DNA of 64,000 nucleotides from contig NZ_PGFE01000001.1 in assembly GCF_002797595.1 (NCBI RefSeq), forward strand, positions 868,001 to 932,000, written 5' to 3'. Source of the stretch: Sediminihabitans luteus. GTDB lineage: Bacteria; Actinomycetota; Actinomycetes; Actinomycetales; Cellulomonadaceae. The notes under the pieces were generated by a model. That model saw only the letters and a list, made by a program, of their open reading frames with translations. It was not told the DNA's origin and made no database searches. Position 1 is the first letter of the stretch, and each line of letters begins with the position of its first letter. The translations under genes were made by a program, and so were the position numbers. Shown here piece by piece: positions 7,522-15,421 of this stretch.

Positions 7522-8511
7522 ATGAGCAGCGAACCGCCCCGCAGGGCGCCCAGCACCCCGGCCACCGCGCCGGCCGAGCCCGCCCGCACGCCGCGCGTGT
7601 GCGTCCTCGCGGTCACGCCGCAGCTCACGGTCGAGATCGAGCCGTCCGGCCCCACCGAGTCCACCCCCGAGGTCCACGTGCACCCGGGCGGGCAGGGTCT
7701 CTGGCTCGCCCGCATGGCGTACTCGCTCGGCGCCGAGGTCGTGGTCTGCGGCCCGTTCGGCGGCGAGACCGGGTCGGTCGCCGCGCACCTCGCGCGCGCC
7801 GAGAACCTCGAGCTACGACCCACGACCACCGCGGGCAACGGCGCCTACGTGCACGACCGCACGGACGGCGTCCGCCGCGAGATCGCGCTCATGCCGCCCC
7901 GCCCGCTCGACCGGCACGAGCTCGACGACCTCTACGGCACCGTCCTCGTCTCGGCGCTCGAGGCCGACGTCTGCATCGTGACGGGCGCCGAGCCCGCGGT
8001 CGGCGTCCCCGCGTCGTTCTTCGGCCGGCTCGTGCGCGACCTGCACGCGTCCGACAAGCTCACGGTCGCCGACCTCTCGGGCAGGCAGGCCGCGGCCGCC
8101 GCGAGCGCCCCGGGCGCGGTGCTCAAGATCAGCCACGAGGAGCTCGTGGACGGCGGGTTCTCGGCCGACGACTCGCTCGACGCGCTGCGCGCCGCCGGCC
8201 GGGCGCTGCTCGACGGCGGGCCGCGCGCCGTCGTCGTCTCGCGCGCCGAGAAGCCGTCCCTGCTCCTGACCGCCGACACGGCGCACCTGGTCACGACGCC
8301 GCGCATCACGACGGTCGACCACCGGGGCGCAGGCGACTCGATGACCGCCGGGATCGCGGTCGGTCTCGGGCGGGGCCTCGCCCTGCCGGACGCCGTCCGG
8401 CTGGGTGCCGCCGCGGGCGCGCTCAACGTGACACGACGCGGGCTCGGCACGGGCCGGCGCGACCAGATCGAACGCTTCGCGCGGCGCGTGAGCGTGCGCG
8501 AGCTGACCTGA
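7522..8511 (+). CDS. PfkB family sugar kinase (1-phosphofructokinase-like)
   Basis: 329 residues from the ATG at 7522, preceded by GGCAGGG. The N-terminal extension is Pro/Ala-rich; the fold begins at PRVCVLAVTPQLTVEIE. The first signature appears as HPGGQGLWLARMAYSLGAEV, and the second as DHRGAGDSMTAG (about 264-275), whose Asp is the catalytic base and whose GAGD forms the anion hole. The His-Pro-Gly-Gly-Gln-Gly variant of the usual GGKGxN points toward the 1-phosphofructokinase/tagatose-6-phosphate kinase branch. The substrate is unassigned. It lies between glycerophosphodiesterase and surE genes on the same strand. Confidence 0.85.
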   Translation: MSSEPPRRAPSTPATAPAEPARTPRVCVLAVTPQLTVEIEPSGPTESTPEVHVHPGGQGLWLARMAYSLGAEVVVCGPFGGETGSVAAHLARAENLELRPTTTAGNGAYVHDRTDGVRREIALMPPRPLDRHELDDLYGTVLVSALEADVCIVTGAEPAVGVPASFFGRLVRDLHASDKLTVADLSGRQAAAAASAPGAVLKISHEELVDGGFSADDSLDALRAAGRALLDGGPRAVVVSRAEKPSLLLTADTAHLVTTPRITTVDHRGAGDSMTAGIAVGLGRGLALPDAVRLGAAAGALNVTRRGLGTGRRDQIERFARRVSVRELT

Positions 8512-8548
8512 CCGGGCTCGTCGCCCGCCGACCGACCGGAGGAGCACC

Positions 8549-9316
8549 GTGCGAGCACTCATCACGAACGACGACGGGATCATGTCGGAGGGCCTCGCGG
8601 TGCTCGCCGCGAGCGCCGTCGAGGCCGGGTACGAGGTCGTGGTCGCGGCCCCCGCACGCGAGTCGTCGGGCGCGAGCGCGTCGCTGCTCGGTGCAGAGAA
8701 GGACGGTCGGCTCGTGGTCGAGTCGGTGCGCGCACCCGGGCTGCCCGACGGCGTGACGTCGCTCGCGGTGCGCGCGGCGCCCGCGCTCATCGCGTTCGTC
8801 GCGGCGTACGGCGGGTTCGGGCCCAAGCCCGACCTCGTGCTCTCGGGCGTCAACAAGGGCGCGAACACGGGCAACGCGGTGCTGCACTCGGGCACGGTGG
8901 GGGCCGCGCTGTCGGCGACGACGCACGGCATCACGTCGGTCGCGGTGTCGATCGACGCCGCCGCACCGACCCACTGGGACACCGCACGGCGCGTGACCGA
9001 CCACGGCCTCGCGTGGGCGACGTCGCACGACCTCGCGGGTCGCGTGCTCAACCTCAACGTGCCCGACCTGCCGCTCGACCGCGTGCGCGGGCTGCGGCAG
9101 GCGCCGCTCGCGACGTTCGGCGCGGTCTCGGCGCGCATCCACCAGGACGACGACCGCAACCTCACGCTGCGTTACACGGGCACCGACGCGTCGGGCGAGC
9201 CAGAGTCGGACGCCGGGCTGCTCGTGCGCGGGTGGGCGACCGCGACGCTCCTGCGCGCACCGTTCGCGGACGTATCCGCGGTGTTCCCGGGCTTCGGGCC
9301 CGTCGCGGGTCAGTAG
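8549..9316 (+). CDS. surE: 5'/3'-nucleotidase SurE
   Basis: 255 residues, GTG start with GGAGGAG upstream. The metal-binding NDDG motif is at 7-10 and SGVNKGANTGNAVLHSGTVGAA begins at 99, both diagnostic of SurE. The enzyme is a divalent-metal acid phosphatase acting on nucleoside 5'- and 3'-monophosphates and short polyphosphate, and is linked to stationary-phase survival. Its 3' end overlaps that of the convergent MscS gene by 7 bp. The length is typical of the family. Confidence 0.95.
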   Translation: MRALITNDDGIMSEGLAVLAASAVEAGYEVVVAAPARESSGASASLLGAEKDGRLVVESVRAPGLPDGVTSLAVRAAPALIAFVAAYGGFGPKPDLVLSGVNKGANTGNAVLHSGTVGAALSATTHGITSVAVSIDAAAPTHWDTARRVTDHGLAWATSHDLAGRVLNLNVPDLPLDRVRGLRQAPLATFGAVSARIHQDDDRNLTLRYTGTDASGEPESDAGLLVRGWATATLLRAPFADVSAVFPGFGPVAGQ

Positions 9317-11226
9317 TCCCCGCCGCCACCGTCCCCGCTGCCGCCGTCCCCGCCGTCGCTCGAGCCCGTCGGGTCGCCGCCCCGGGGTGCGCGCCGGGCA
9401 CGCTCGTCGGGCGTCTCGTGGGGCGTCTCGTGGGGCGTCTCGTCGGGAGTCTCCTCGGACGTCGAACCCTCTGGCGCGTCCCGCGCGTCGCCGCCCGCGC
9501 GGCCGTCCTCGTGTCCGTGCCCAGAGCCGTCGCCGCGCGGGTGAACGTCGCCGTGGGAATGGCCGTCGCCGCGCGGGTGAGCGTCGCCGTGCGGGTCCTC
9601 CGCGTTCCGGATGGCTGTCTCCTCGCGCTCGTCCCAGACCTCCTGGCCCGGTCCCGAGAACGCGCGCGACCGCTCGATGCCTTCGCGCGTGCCGCTGAAC
9701 AGCGCGGACTCGCTCGCGGTCGACACCTCCTCCATGACGACGGTCGCGTCGTCGCTCGGCGTGGGCATCGCGGCGGCGTCCACCGGCACGACCGCGGGCA
9801 CGGGCGGCACGTCGACGGCGCCGTCGGCCCCGCGGTGCAGGCGCGGGACCCGGACGGGACCGCGCTTGCGCCCCTTGCCCTTGCGTCCGGTCGCTCCGGA
9901 CAGGTCGAACCGCGGGCCGTCCTGCCCGTCGCCCCCGGCGCCGGGCGCCCCGTGCGCGTCGCCGTCGGACGTCGCCCCGCCGGGCCGGTCCTCGGCGTCG
10001 AGGTCGTCCGGGCCGGTCGGCGACCCTCCGGAAGCTGCGGCTCCGGCGGCAGTAGTTCCGGTTGCCGTAGTTCCGGTGGCAGTAGCTCCGGTGGGCGTCG
10101 CGCCCGTCGTCGTCCCGACCGCCCCGGTCGTCGCGGCGCCCACCGGCTCGCGCCCGGGCTCCTCGCTGAACCGTACGCGCGGCAGCGCCTGGGGCGCCTC
10201 GCGCTGGAGCCAGTCGACGAGTCCCTCGCGCACGTAGCAGCGCAGGTCGAACAGCGTGGGCGCGTCGGCCGCCGAGACGAGCGCGCGCACCTGAACGCGG
10301 CCGCCCGTGGCCTCAGTGACCTGCAGGATCCCGACGCGCTCGTCCCAGAGGCCGGACTCGGCGAGCAGCGCCTTGAGCGCGCCGCGCATGCGACCCACGG
10401 GCACCTCCCAGTCGAGGTCGACCTCGACGGTGCCGAGCAGCTCGGACTGCCGCCGGGTCCAGTTCTCGAACGGTGTCGTGGTGAAGTAGGTCGAGGGCAG
10501 GATGAGCCGTCGGTCGTCCCACAGGTGCACCACGACGTACGTCATGGTGATCTCCTCGATGCGACCCCACTCGCCCTCGAGCACCACGACGTCGTCCGAG
10601 CGGATCGCGTCGGTGAACGCGATCTGCATGCCCGCGAACACGTTGGCGAGCGACGTCTGCGCGGCGAGGCCCGCGACGATCGAGATGAGGCCCGCAGAGG
10701 CGAGGATGCTCGCCCCGGCGGCCCGCGCCGCGGGGAAGGTCATGAGGATCCCGGCGATCGCGCAGACCACGAGGATCGCGACGGTGAGGCGTCGCACGAC
10801 GACGATCTGCGTGCGGGCGCGGCGCGCGTGCCGGTCGTCCGATGTGTTCTCGGACGAGAACCGCACGAGCAGACGGTCCTCGAGCACGAACGCTACCGAG
10901 CCGACGAGCCACGCACCCGCGGCGATGAGCCCGATGTCGAGCAGGTGCACGAGCGGTGCGCGCCACCACAGCCCGGTCCCGTCGCGCGGCACCGTGACCT
11001 GGACCGCGACGAGCACCGCGAGCACGAGCAGCACCGTCCGGGTAGGGCGCCGCATGCGCACCGACATGTCCCGCGCGACGTCGCTGCGCCGTCCGATCCT
11101 GCCCACGACGAGGCGGAGCACCACCGCGACGAGCAGGGCAGCGACGACCGCGATCGCGACCGCGCCGAGCGTCAGCACGACGCTGTACGCCTCCTGGGCT
11201 GCTTCAGAGATCTCCGGGTCGTCCAT
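9310..11226 (-). CDS. MscS-type mechanosensitive ion channel with long disordered tail
   Basis: 638 residues. Four hydrophobic segments (about 15-42, 60-80, 92-115, 145-165) lead to the pore helix ASAGLISIVAGLAAQTSLANVFAG (about 172-195) and the MscS beta domain (AIRSDDVVVLEGEWGRIEEI, LPSTYF), followed by the alpha-beta domain to about 345. The core should gate on membrane tension during hypo-osmotic shock. Residues about 350-638 are low complexity: Gly-Thr-Ala repeats, Pro/Gly/Asp-rich stretches, a His-rich segment (DPHGDAHPRGDGHSHGD) and ETPDETPHETPHETPDE, encoded by 12-bp DNA repeats near 9410-9455. Such a long variable tail is unusual and probably cytoplasmic. Confidence 0.9.
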   Translation of the reverse strand: MDDPEISEAAQEAYSVVLTLGAVAIAVVAALLVAVVLRLVVGRIGRRSDVARDMSVRMRRPTRTVLLVLAVLVAVQVTVPRDGTGLWWRAPLVHLLDIGLIAAGAWLVGSVAFVLEDRLLVRFSSENTSDDRHARRARTQIVVVRRLTVAILVVCAIAGILMTFPAARAAGASILASAGLISIVAGLAAQTSLANVFAGMQIAFTDAIRSDDVVVLEGEWGRIEEITMTYVVVHLWDDRRLILPSTYFTTTPFENWTRRQSELLGTVEVDLDWEVPVGRMRGALKALLAESGLWDERVGILQVTEATGGRVQVRALVSAADAPTLFDLRCYVREGLVDWLQREAPQALPRVRFSEEPGREPVGAATTGAVGTTTGATPTGATATGTTATGTTAAGAAASGGSPTGPDDLDAEDRPGGATSDGDAHGAPGAGGDGQDGPRFDLSGATGRKGKGRKRGPVRVPRLHRGADGAVDVPPVPAVVPVDAAAMPTPSDDATVVMEEVSTASESALFSGTREGIERSRAFSGPGQEVWDEREETAIRNAEDPHGDAHPRGDGHSHGDVHPRGDGSGHGHEDGRAGGDARDAPEGSTSEETPDETPHETPHETPDERARRAPRGGDPTGSSDGGDGGSGDGGGGDY

Positions 11227-11292
11227 GCGTCCACCCTAGGAGCGGGCGTCTGCCCCGCGACCTGAGACCGTGGTCCCCGGGCGTGCGTCGGG

Positions 11293-11889
11293 TCACGTCC
11301 TGCGCGGCGCCGTGAGCCACGGGCGCAGCAGCCGCGTGACCCACGGGATGAGCAGGTACGTCATGATCGGCGTGAGCAGCAGGGTCGTGCCGAGCACGCG
11401 CAGCACCACGGGCACGTCCTCGAACCCGTCGACGTGCCCGAGCAGGACCGTCACGAGCAGGTTGAGCGGGAAGAACGCGAGCCAGATCGACACGGACTGC
11501 TTCCATCGCGGAGGGACGACGACGGCGGGCGGGGCGTCGTCCTCGCGCGCGGGCGCGTCGAACCACCCTTCGATGCCGGTGCGGCGGACGACCCTCTGCT
11601 CCTCGACCAGGCCACGGCCGCGCGCGAGCCAGGCCGCGCGCTCGTCCGACGTCTCCCATGCGGCGAGCCGCGCGGCGTCGGCGAACCGGTAGAGCAGGTG
11701 CCAGTCGTGCGAGTCCTCGCCGTCGCGCACCCAGCCCGACCCGAGGAACCCCGGGTAGCGGTTCGCGAGGTTCACGCCCGCCTGGACCCACCGGGTCGCC
11801 TCGGGCACGTGCTCGGGGCTCACACGGCGGTGCACGGAGACCGTGACGGTGCGCGTCACGGAGCCGCCGTCCGGGGATGGTGTCGTCAT
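11293..11889 (-). CDS. ABM-domain protein with two C-terminal membrane helices
   Basis: 198 residues from the ATG at 11889; the frame runs further upstream but without a start or coding bias. Residues about 8-105 look like an antibiotic biosynthesis monooxygenase (ABM, ferredoxin-like) domain: TVTVSVHRRVSPEHVPEATRW, PGFLGSGWVRDG, WHLLYRFADAARLAAWETSDERAAW. The C-terminus has two transmembrane helices (about 133-155 and 163-190). Actinobacteria often carry such ABM-membrane fusions of unknown role. It is 66 bp upstream of, and collinear with, the MscS gene. Confidence 0.75.
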   Translation of the reverse strand: MTTPSPDGGSVTRTVTVSVHRRVSPEHVPEATRWVQAGVNLANRYPGFLGSGWVRDGEDSHDWHLLYRFADAARLAAWETSDERAAWLARGRGLVEEQRVVRRTGIEGWFDAPAREDDAPPAVVVPPRWKQSVSIWLAFFPLNLLVTVLLGHVDGFEDVPVVLRVLGTTLLLTPIMTYLLIPWVTRLLRPWLTAPRRT

Positions 11890-12257
11890 GCGACGAGTCA
11901 ACGCTCCGCGCGGCCCGCCGCGCCCGCGGGACCGATGGCGTGGGACTCGGCGTCCCGAGGGGCGGGAACCTCCGGCCAGGACCACCGGAGGTCGCGGACG
12001 TCGGCGCAGGACCACCGAGGGGCGGGAAGGTAGCGACGACCAGGTCGCCCCGCACGGCGGGCGGACCCTGTTCGCACCGATCTCCACAGGTGCCGCACGA
12101 GCCCACCACGGGACCGGCGAGGAACCTTCTCCCCGTGCTGACGGGACGCCCAGGCTCGGGGAGCAGGATGGATCTCGAGCCCGCGACGACGAACTGTCCC
12201 CCCCCTTGTGTTCGGCGTCGCGGGCTCATGCCATGCCCCGACGGACGGACCCCCTGC
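11890..12257. promoter_or_regulatory. Upstream region of the M15 peptidase gene with direct repeats and a start-site hairpin
   Basis: No gene is supported here. CCGAGGGGCGGGAA occurs twice, at 11955-11968 and 12015-12028 (60 bp apart), and CAGGACCACCG twice, at 11977-11987 and 12007-12017 (30 bp apart), spacings that suggest helical phasing of a regulator. A perfect 12-bp stem pairs GAGCCCGCGACG (12177-12188) with its complement at 12216-12227 and abuts an ATG at 12228. The hairpin could be an attenuator or terminator ahead of the peptidase gene. Confidence 0.5.
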
Positions 12258-13742
12258 GTGACCACCCCACCCGGAACCAGCCCATCGCCCGAGAACACCC
12301 CGGCACCTGTGAACGCCACGGCACCCGTGACCGACCCCGCACCCATGACCGACCCGGCACGCCGAGGCTCGACGCCAGGCCGCCACCGCGCCGACGCGAC
12401 CTCCCGCACGAGGGGTGCGCGCTCCCGCGACGACCGCCGCGCGACCACCAGCACCGACTCCCGCGAGGACGGCGCGACGAGCCGCGAAGGTCGCCGCGCG
12501 GCGTCCCGCACCATCGTGATGCGCCGACGACGGTCGACCGGCATCACCGCGGGCGTCGCAGCCGTCATCATCACCTCGGCCGGCACCGCCGCCATGGCCC
12601 CCCAGCAGTCGCCCGACGCCGCGGCCGCCGACCTCGTCACGTCGCAGACCGGGCAGCATGTCTCCGAGGAGCACGTCGAGGTCGCGAGCGAGCTCGTCGA
12701 CGAGGCGACCGCCGAGGTCGACCGGGCCGCGTACCTTGCGGACTCCGAGCACGTCGACGCAGCGACGCGCACCGAGATCACGCAGGCGCAGGCCGAGGTC
12801 GAGTCCCTCGCCGCCGAGGTCGCCGACGCGACGCCGGTGCTGGCCGCGTCGGCGGAGGGCGACCACTCGGCGGAGCCCGTCACGTCCGCGACCACGACGA
12901 CCATGGAGCCCGCCACGACCGAGGCGGCCGCGTCGTCCGCCACGACGTCGTCCGCCACCGAGTCGTCCGCCACCGACCCGACGACCGACCCGACCACCGA
13001 GGTCGCACAGGAGATCGCCGACCTGACGGCCGGGGCGCGCACTGACGAGGCCCCGGAGACCGGCTCGACCGTCGTCGACTCCGCGCTGGCCGACGCGACC
13101 GACGACTCCGCGCCTGCGGACGAGGAGGTCCTCACCGAGGTCGTCGAGACCTTGCCGCAGGCCGACGAGCTCGCCGTCGCGACGACCGAGCTCACCGCGG
13201 TGCTCGACCAGGCCGAGGACGCGAGCACTCCGGTCGTGATCGCCGGCCCGACGCCCGAGGAGATCGCCGCCCAGGAGGCGGCCGAGGCGAAGGCTGCCGC
13301 GGAGGCCGAGGCGGCCCGCATCGCCGACCTGTCGGCCCAGGCCGCCGCGTACGGCAACGGCGAGATCCCGAGCAACCTCCTGTGCGACGTGTCGTTCGAC
13401 GCGTCCGTCCTGCTGCGGTGCGACGCGGCGGCGGCCCTCGAGGACCTCGACGCGGCGTACGCGAACCAGTTCGGCGGGCACCTCGCGATCAACTCGACCT
13501 ATCGCTCGTACGCAGCCCAGGTGTCGACCAAGGCGGCCAAGGGCTACCTCGCGGCCACGCCCGGCACCTCGAACCATGGTGACGCGGTCGCTGTCGACCT
13601 CAGCATCGGCGGCTACGGCTCGGCCGAGTACGTGTGGCTGCTGGCGAACGCCCCCGCCTTCGGGTGGGACAACCCTTCGTGGGCGCGGGCGGGCGGCTCG
13701 AAGGCCGAGCCGTGGCACTGGGAGTTCGGCACGAACGACTGA
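12258..13742 (+). CDS. Secreted M15-family D-Ala-D-Ala carboxypeptidase (VanY-like)
   Basis: 494 residues from GTG 12258; ATG 12228 abuts a strong hairpin and starts at 12345 or 12519 are also possible. The N-terminus is Pro/Thr- then Arg-rich, followed by a signal-anchor helix (STGITAGVAAVIITSAGTAA). A long Ala/Glu/Thr/Ser region includes a coiled coil (EEIAAQEAAEAKAAAEAEAA). The C-terminal 130 residues form the M15B peptidase: INSTYRSYAAQ, GTSNHGDAVAVDL with the zinc ligands His and Asp, and EPWHWEFG with the third ligand His. It should trim peptidoglycan stem peptides at the cell surface. Its stop abuts the stop of the convergent crt operon. Confidence 0.85.
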   Translation: MTTPPGTSPSPENTPAPVNATAPVTDPAPMTDPARRGSTPGRHRADATSRTRGARSRDDRRATTSTDSREDGATSREGRRAASRTIVMRRRRSTGITAGVAAVIITSAGTAAMAPQQSPDAAAADLVTSQTGQHVSEEHVEVASELVDEATAEVDRAAYLADSEHVDAATRTEITQAQAEVESLAAEVADATPVLAASAEGDHSAEPVTSATTTTMEPATTEAAASSATTSSATESSATDPTTDPTTEVAQEIADLTAGARTDEAPETGSTVVDSALADATDDSAPADEEVLTEVVETLPQADELAVATTELTAVLDQAEDASTPVVIAGPTPEEIAAQEAAEAKAAAEAEAARIADLSAQAAAYGNGEIPSNLLCDVSFDASVLLRCDAAAALEDLDAAYANQFGGHLAINSTYRSYAAQVSTKAAKGYLAATPGTSNHGDAVAVDLSIGGYGSAEYVWLLANAPAFGWDNPSWARAGGSKAEPWHWEFGTND

Positions 13743-15005
13743 TCAGGGCCAGTTCGCTGCGATGAGCAGCATGGTCACGCAGAACCCGGTCACGAGATTG
13801 AGCCACAGGAACGCGCGCCACCCGGCGTTGGCGCGTTCCGCGTCGTCGTCGGTGAGGCGTCGGAACCGCAGCACGTTGACCGCGTAGGGCAGCGGCAGGA
13901 TCGCCGCGAGCGCGCCCGGCCAGCCGAGCACGAGGAGCACGAGCGCCGCGACGACGTAGGCGCCGGCCGCGACGAGCACCGTCGCCCGCGCCCCGATCAC
14001 GGTCGCGACCGATCCGAGGCCGGCCGCACGGTCGGCGCGCACGTCCTGCACGGCGCCGAACGCCTGCGACGCGGCGCCCCAGAGCACGAAGGCGACGAGC
14101 ACCGGCCAGGTGCTGCGCGCGTCGAGCGGGGCGTCGACGAGCACGAGCGCGTAGAGCAGCGGACCGACGAAGTGCATCGCTGACGTGAACGAGTCGACGA
14201 ACGCACGCTCCTTGAACCGCAGCACGGGCGCCGAGTAGGCGATCACGAGGAACACCACGACCGCGAGCACCAGGTTCGCGGCGAGGTCGCCCCACGCGAC
14301 GAGCAGTGCCAGGAACGGCACGTTGGTCACGACCGTCGCCCACAGGATCCGCCGGTGCAGCGTGCGTGCGCGCTCGGGCGCCACGAGCGCGCCCTCGATC
14401 CCACCCTTGCGCGGGTTGCGCAGGTCGGACTCGTAGTCGAACACGTCGTTGATGCCGTACATGAGCACGTTGTATGGCACCAGGAAGTACAGGGTGCCGA
14501 CGACGAGCGCGGCGTCGACCCGGCCGCCCGTGGCCACGAGGTATCCCGCGGCGAAGGGGTACGCGGTGTTGACCCACGAGAAGGGCCGCGACGCGGCGAG
14601 CACCGCGCGCACGGTCTCCAGCGCGCCGTACCCGTCGCGCGCGCCGACGCCGTCCGGCTCGTCGTCCTGCGACCGGCCCGCCGCCCGCTCCTCGCGCGCC
14701 GTCCGACGGCCCCGACGCTCGAGCCACGTCCACAGCGCCGGCACCATGAGCACCGCCGCGACCGGGTAGAAGAAGTCCTCGAGCGGAGCTCCCCAGAGCC
14801 ACACGCCGAGGATCTTGTCGGGGTCGAACGTGTAGAGGCCGACGTCGATCATGATCGTGTCGAACACGAGCGTGAGCGCGCACATGACGCCCGCCGCGAC
14901 GAGCAGCGGGACGAGCCGCGTCCCGCGCGGTCGCCGGAGGATCACCGGGACGCACACGAGCGCGAGCACCCCGACCACGACGATGTTGAGCACCACGTTG
15001 GTCAC
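13743..15005 (-). CDS. Fused lycopene cyclase subunit (CrtYf) and C50 carotenoid prenyltransferase (CrtEb)
   Basis: 420 residues in one uninterrupted frame. Residues about 1-105 are a CrtYf-type heterodimeric carotenoid cyclase domain (MCALTLVFDTIMIDVGLYTF, GAPLEDFFYPV). A polar linker (RRGRRTAREERAAGRSQDDEPDG) leads to a UbiA-family prenyltransferase (about 140-420) with NDVFDYESDLRNPRKGG and QDVRADRAAG as the two Asp-rich sites. In Corynebacterium and Micrococcus these activities come from separate genes: CrtEb adds C5 units to lycopene, and CrtYe/CrtYf cyclise the product to decaprenoxanthin-type carotenoids. GTG start overlaps the crtYe stop by 4 bp. The fusion is the unusual point. Confidence 0.88.
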   Translation of the reverse strand: MTNVVLNIVVVGVLALVCVPVILRRPRGTRLVPLLVAAGVMCALTLVFDTIMIDVGLYTFDPDKILGVWLWGAPLEDFFYPVAAVLMVPALWTWLERRGRRTAREERAAGRSQDDEPDGVGARDGYGALETVRAVLAASRPFSWVNTAYPFAAGYLVATGGRVDAALVVGTLYFLVPYNVLMYGINDVFDYESDLRNPRKGGIEGALVAPERARTLHRRILWATVVTNVPFLALLVAWGDLAANLVLAVVVFLVIAYSAPVLRFKERAFVDSFTSAMHFVGPLLYALVLVDAPLDARSTWPVLVAFVLWGAASQAFGAVQDVRADRAAGLGSVATVIGARATVLVAAGAYVVAALVLLVLGWPGALAAILPLPYAVNVLRFRRLTDDDAERANAGWRAFLWLNLVTGFCVTMLLIAANWP

Positions 15006-15421
15006 GCCGCACCCCCCACGTCCGGCTTCGCGCCGCCGCCAGCACCGCCGTCGCCAGCACCGCCGCCGTCCGCTGCGTCCTCCCCGACGCCCTGCCGCCG
15101 GCGCCACCAGCGGTCCGTGCCGCGCCACGCGAGCAGCGTCGTGTACGACAGGAGGGTCAGGAACACGGCCTCCTCGACCGGCAGCTCGGGCGCGAGCAGC
15201 AGACCCGTCTGGTGGGGCGAGTCGCCGCGCGCGAAGATCCCGAGGGCGAGCCCGGCGACGTCCCACGCGAGGAACACGACGACCGCGACGAGCAGCACGA
15301 CCGCGCTGCGCCGCGGCGCGTGCCAGAACGCGAGCCGCAGCCGCCGGTCGATCAGCGCGAGCCCGCCGAGCGAGACCGCGAGCGCCGTGAGGTACGCCAG
15401 GCCCGTGAGGTCGAGGCTCAC
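15002..15421 (-). CDS. Carotenoid cyclase subunit CrtYe
   Basis: 139 residues, GTG start at 15421 overlapping the crtI stop by 4 bp. Three hydrophobic helices include LTGLAYLTALAVSLGGLALIDRRLRLAFW, the segment around FLAWDVAGLALGIFARGDSP, and the PELPVEEAVFLTLLSYTTLL helix with the PxEE motif of the lycopene-cyclase domain. The tail is Gly/Ala/Asp-rich. It should pair with the cyclase half of the next gene's product to form the heterodimeric ring-closing enzyme in the membrane. It is the fourth gene of a five-gene carotenoid operon. Confidence 0.88.
   Translation of the reverse strand: MSLDLTGLAYLTALAVSLGGLALIDRRLRLAFWHAPRRSAVVLLVAVVVFLAWDVAGLALGIFARGDSPHQTGLLLAPELPVEEAVFLTLLSYTTLLAWRGTDRWWRRRQGVGEDAADGGGAGDGGAGGGAKPDVGGAA

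Noticed and set aside
12060-12230. c-di-AMP (ydaO) riboswitch ahead of the M15 peptidase gene
   Set aside because: Such genes often carry one, but the conserved ydaO blocks are not visible; only a simple hairpin is.
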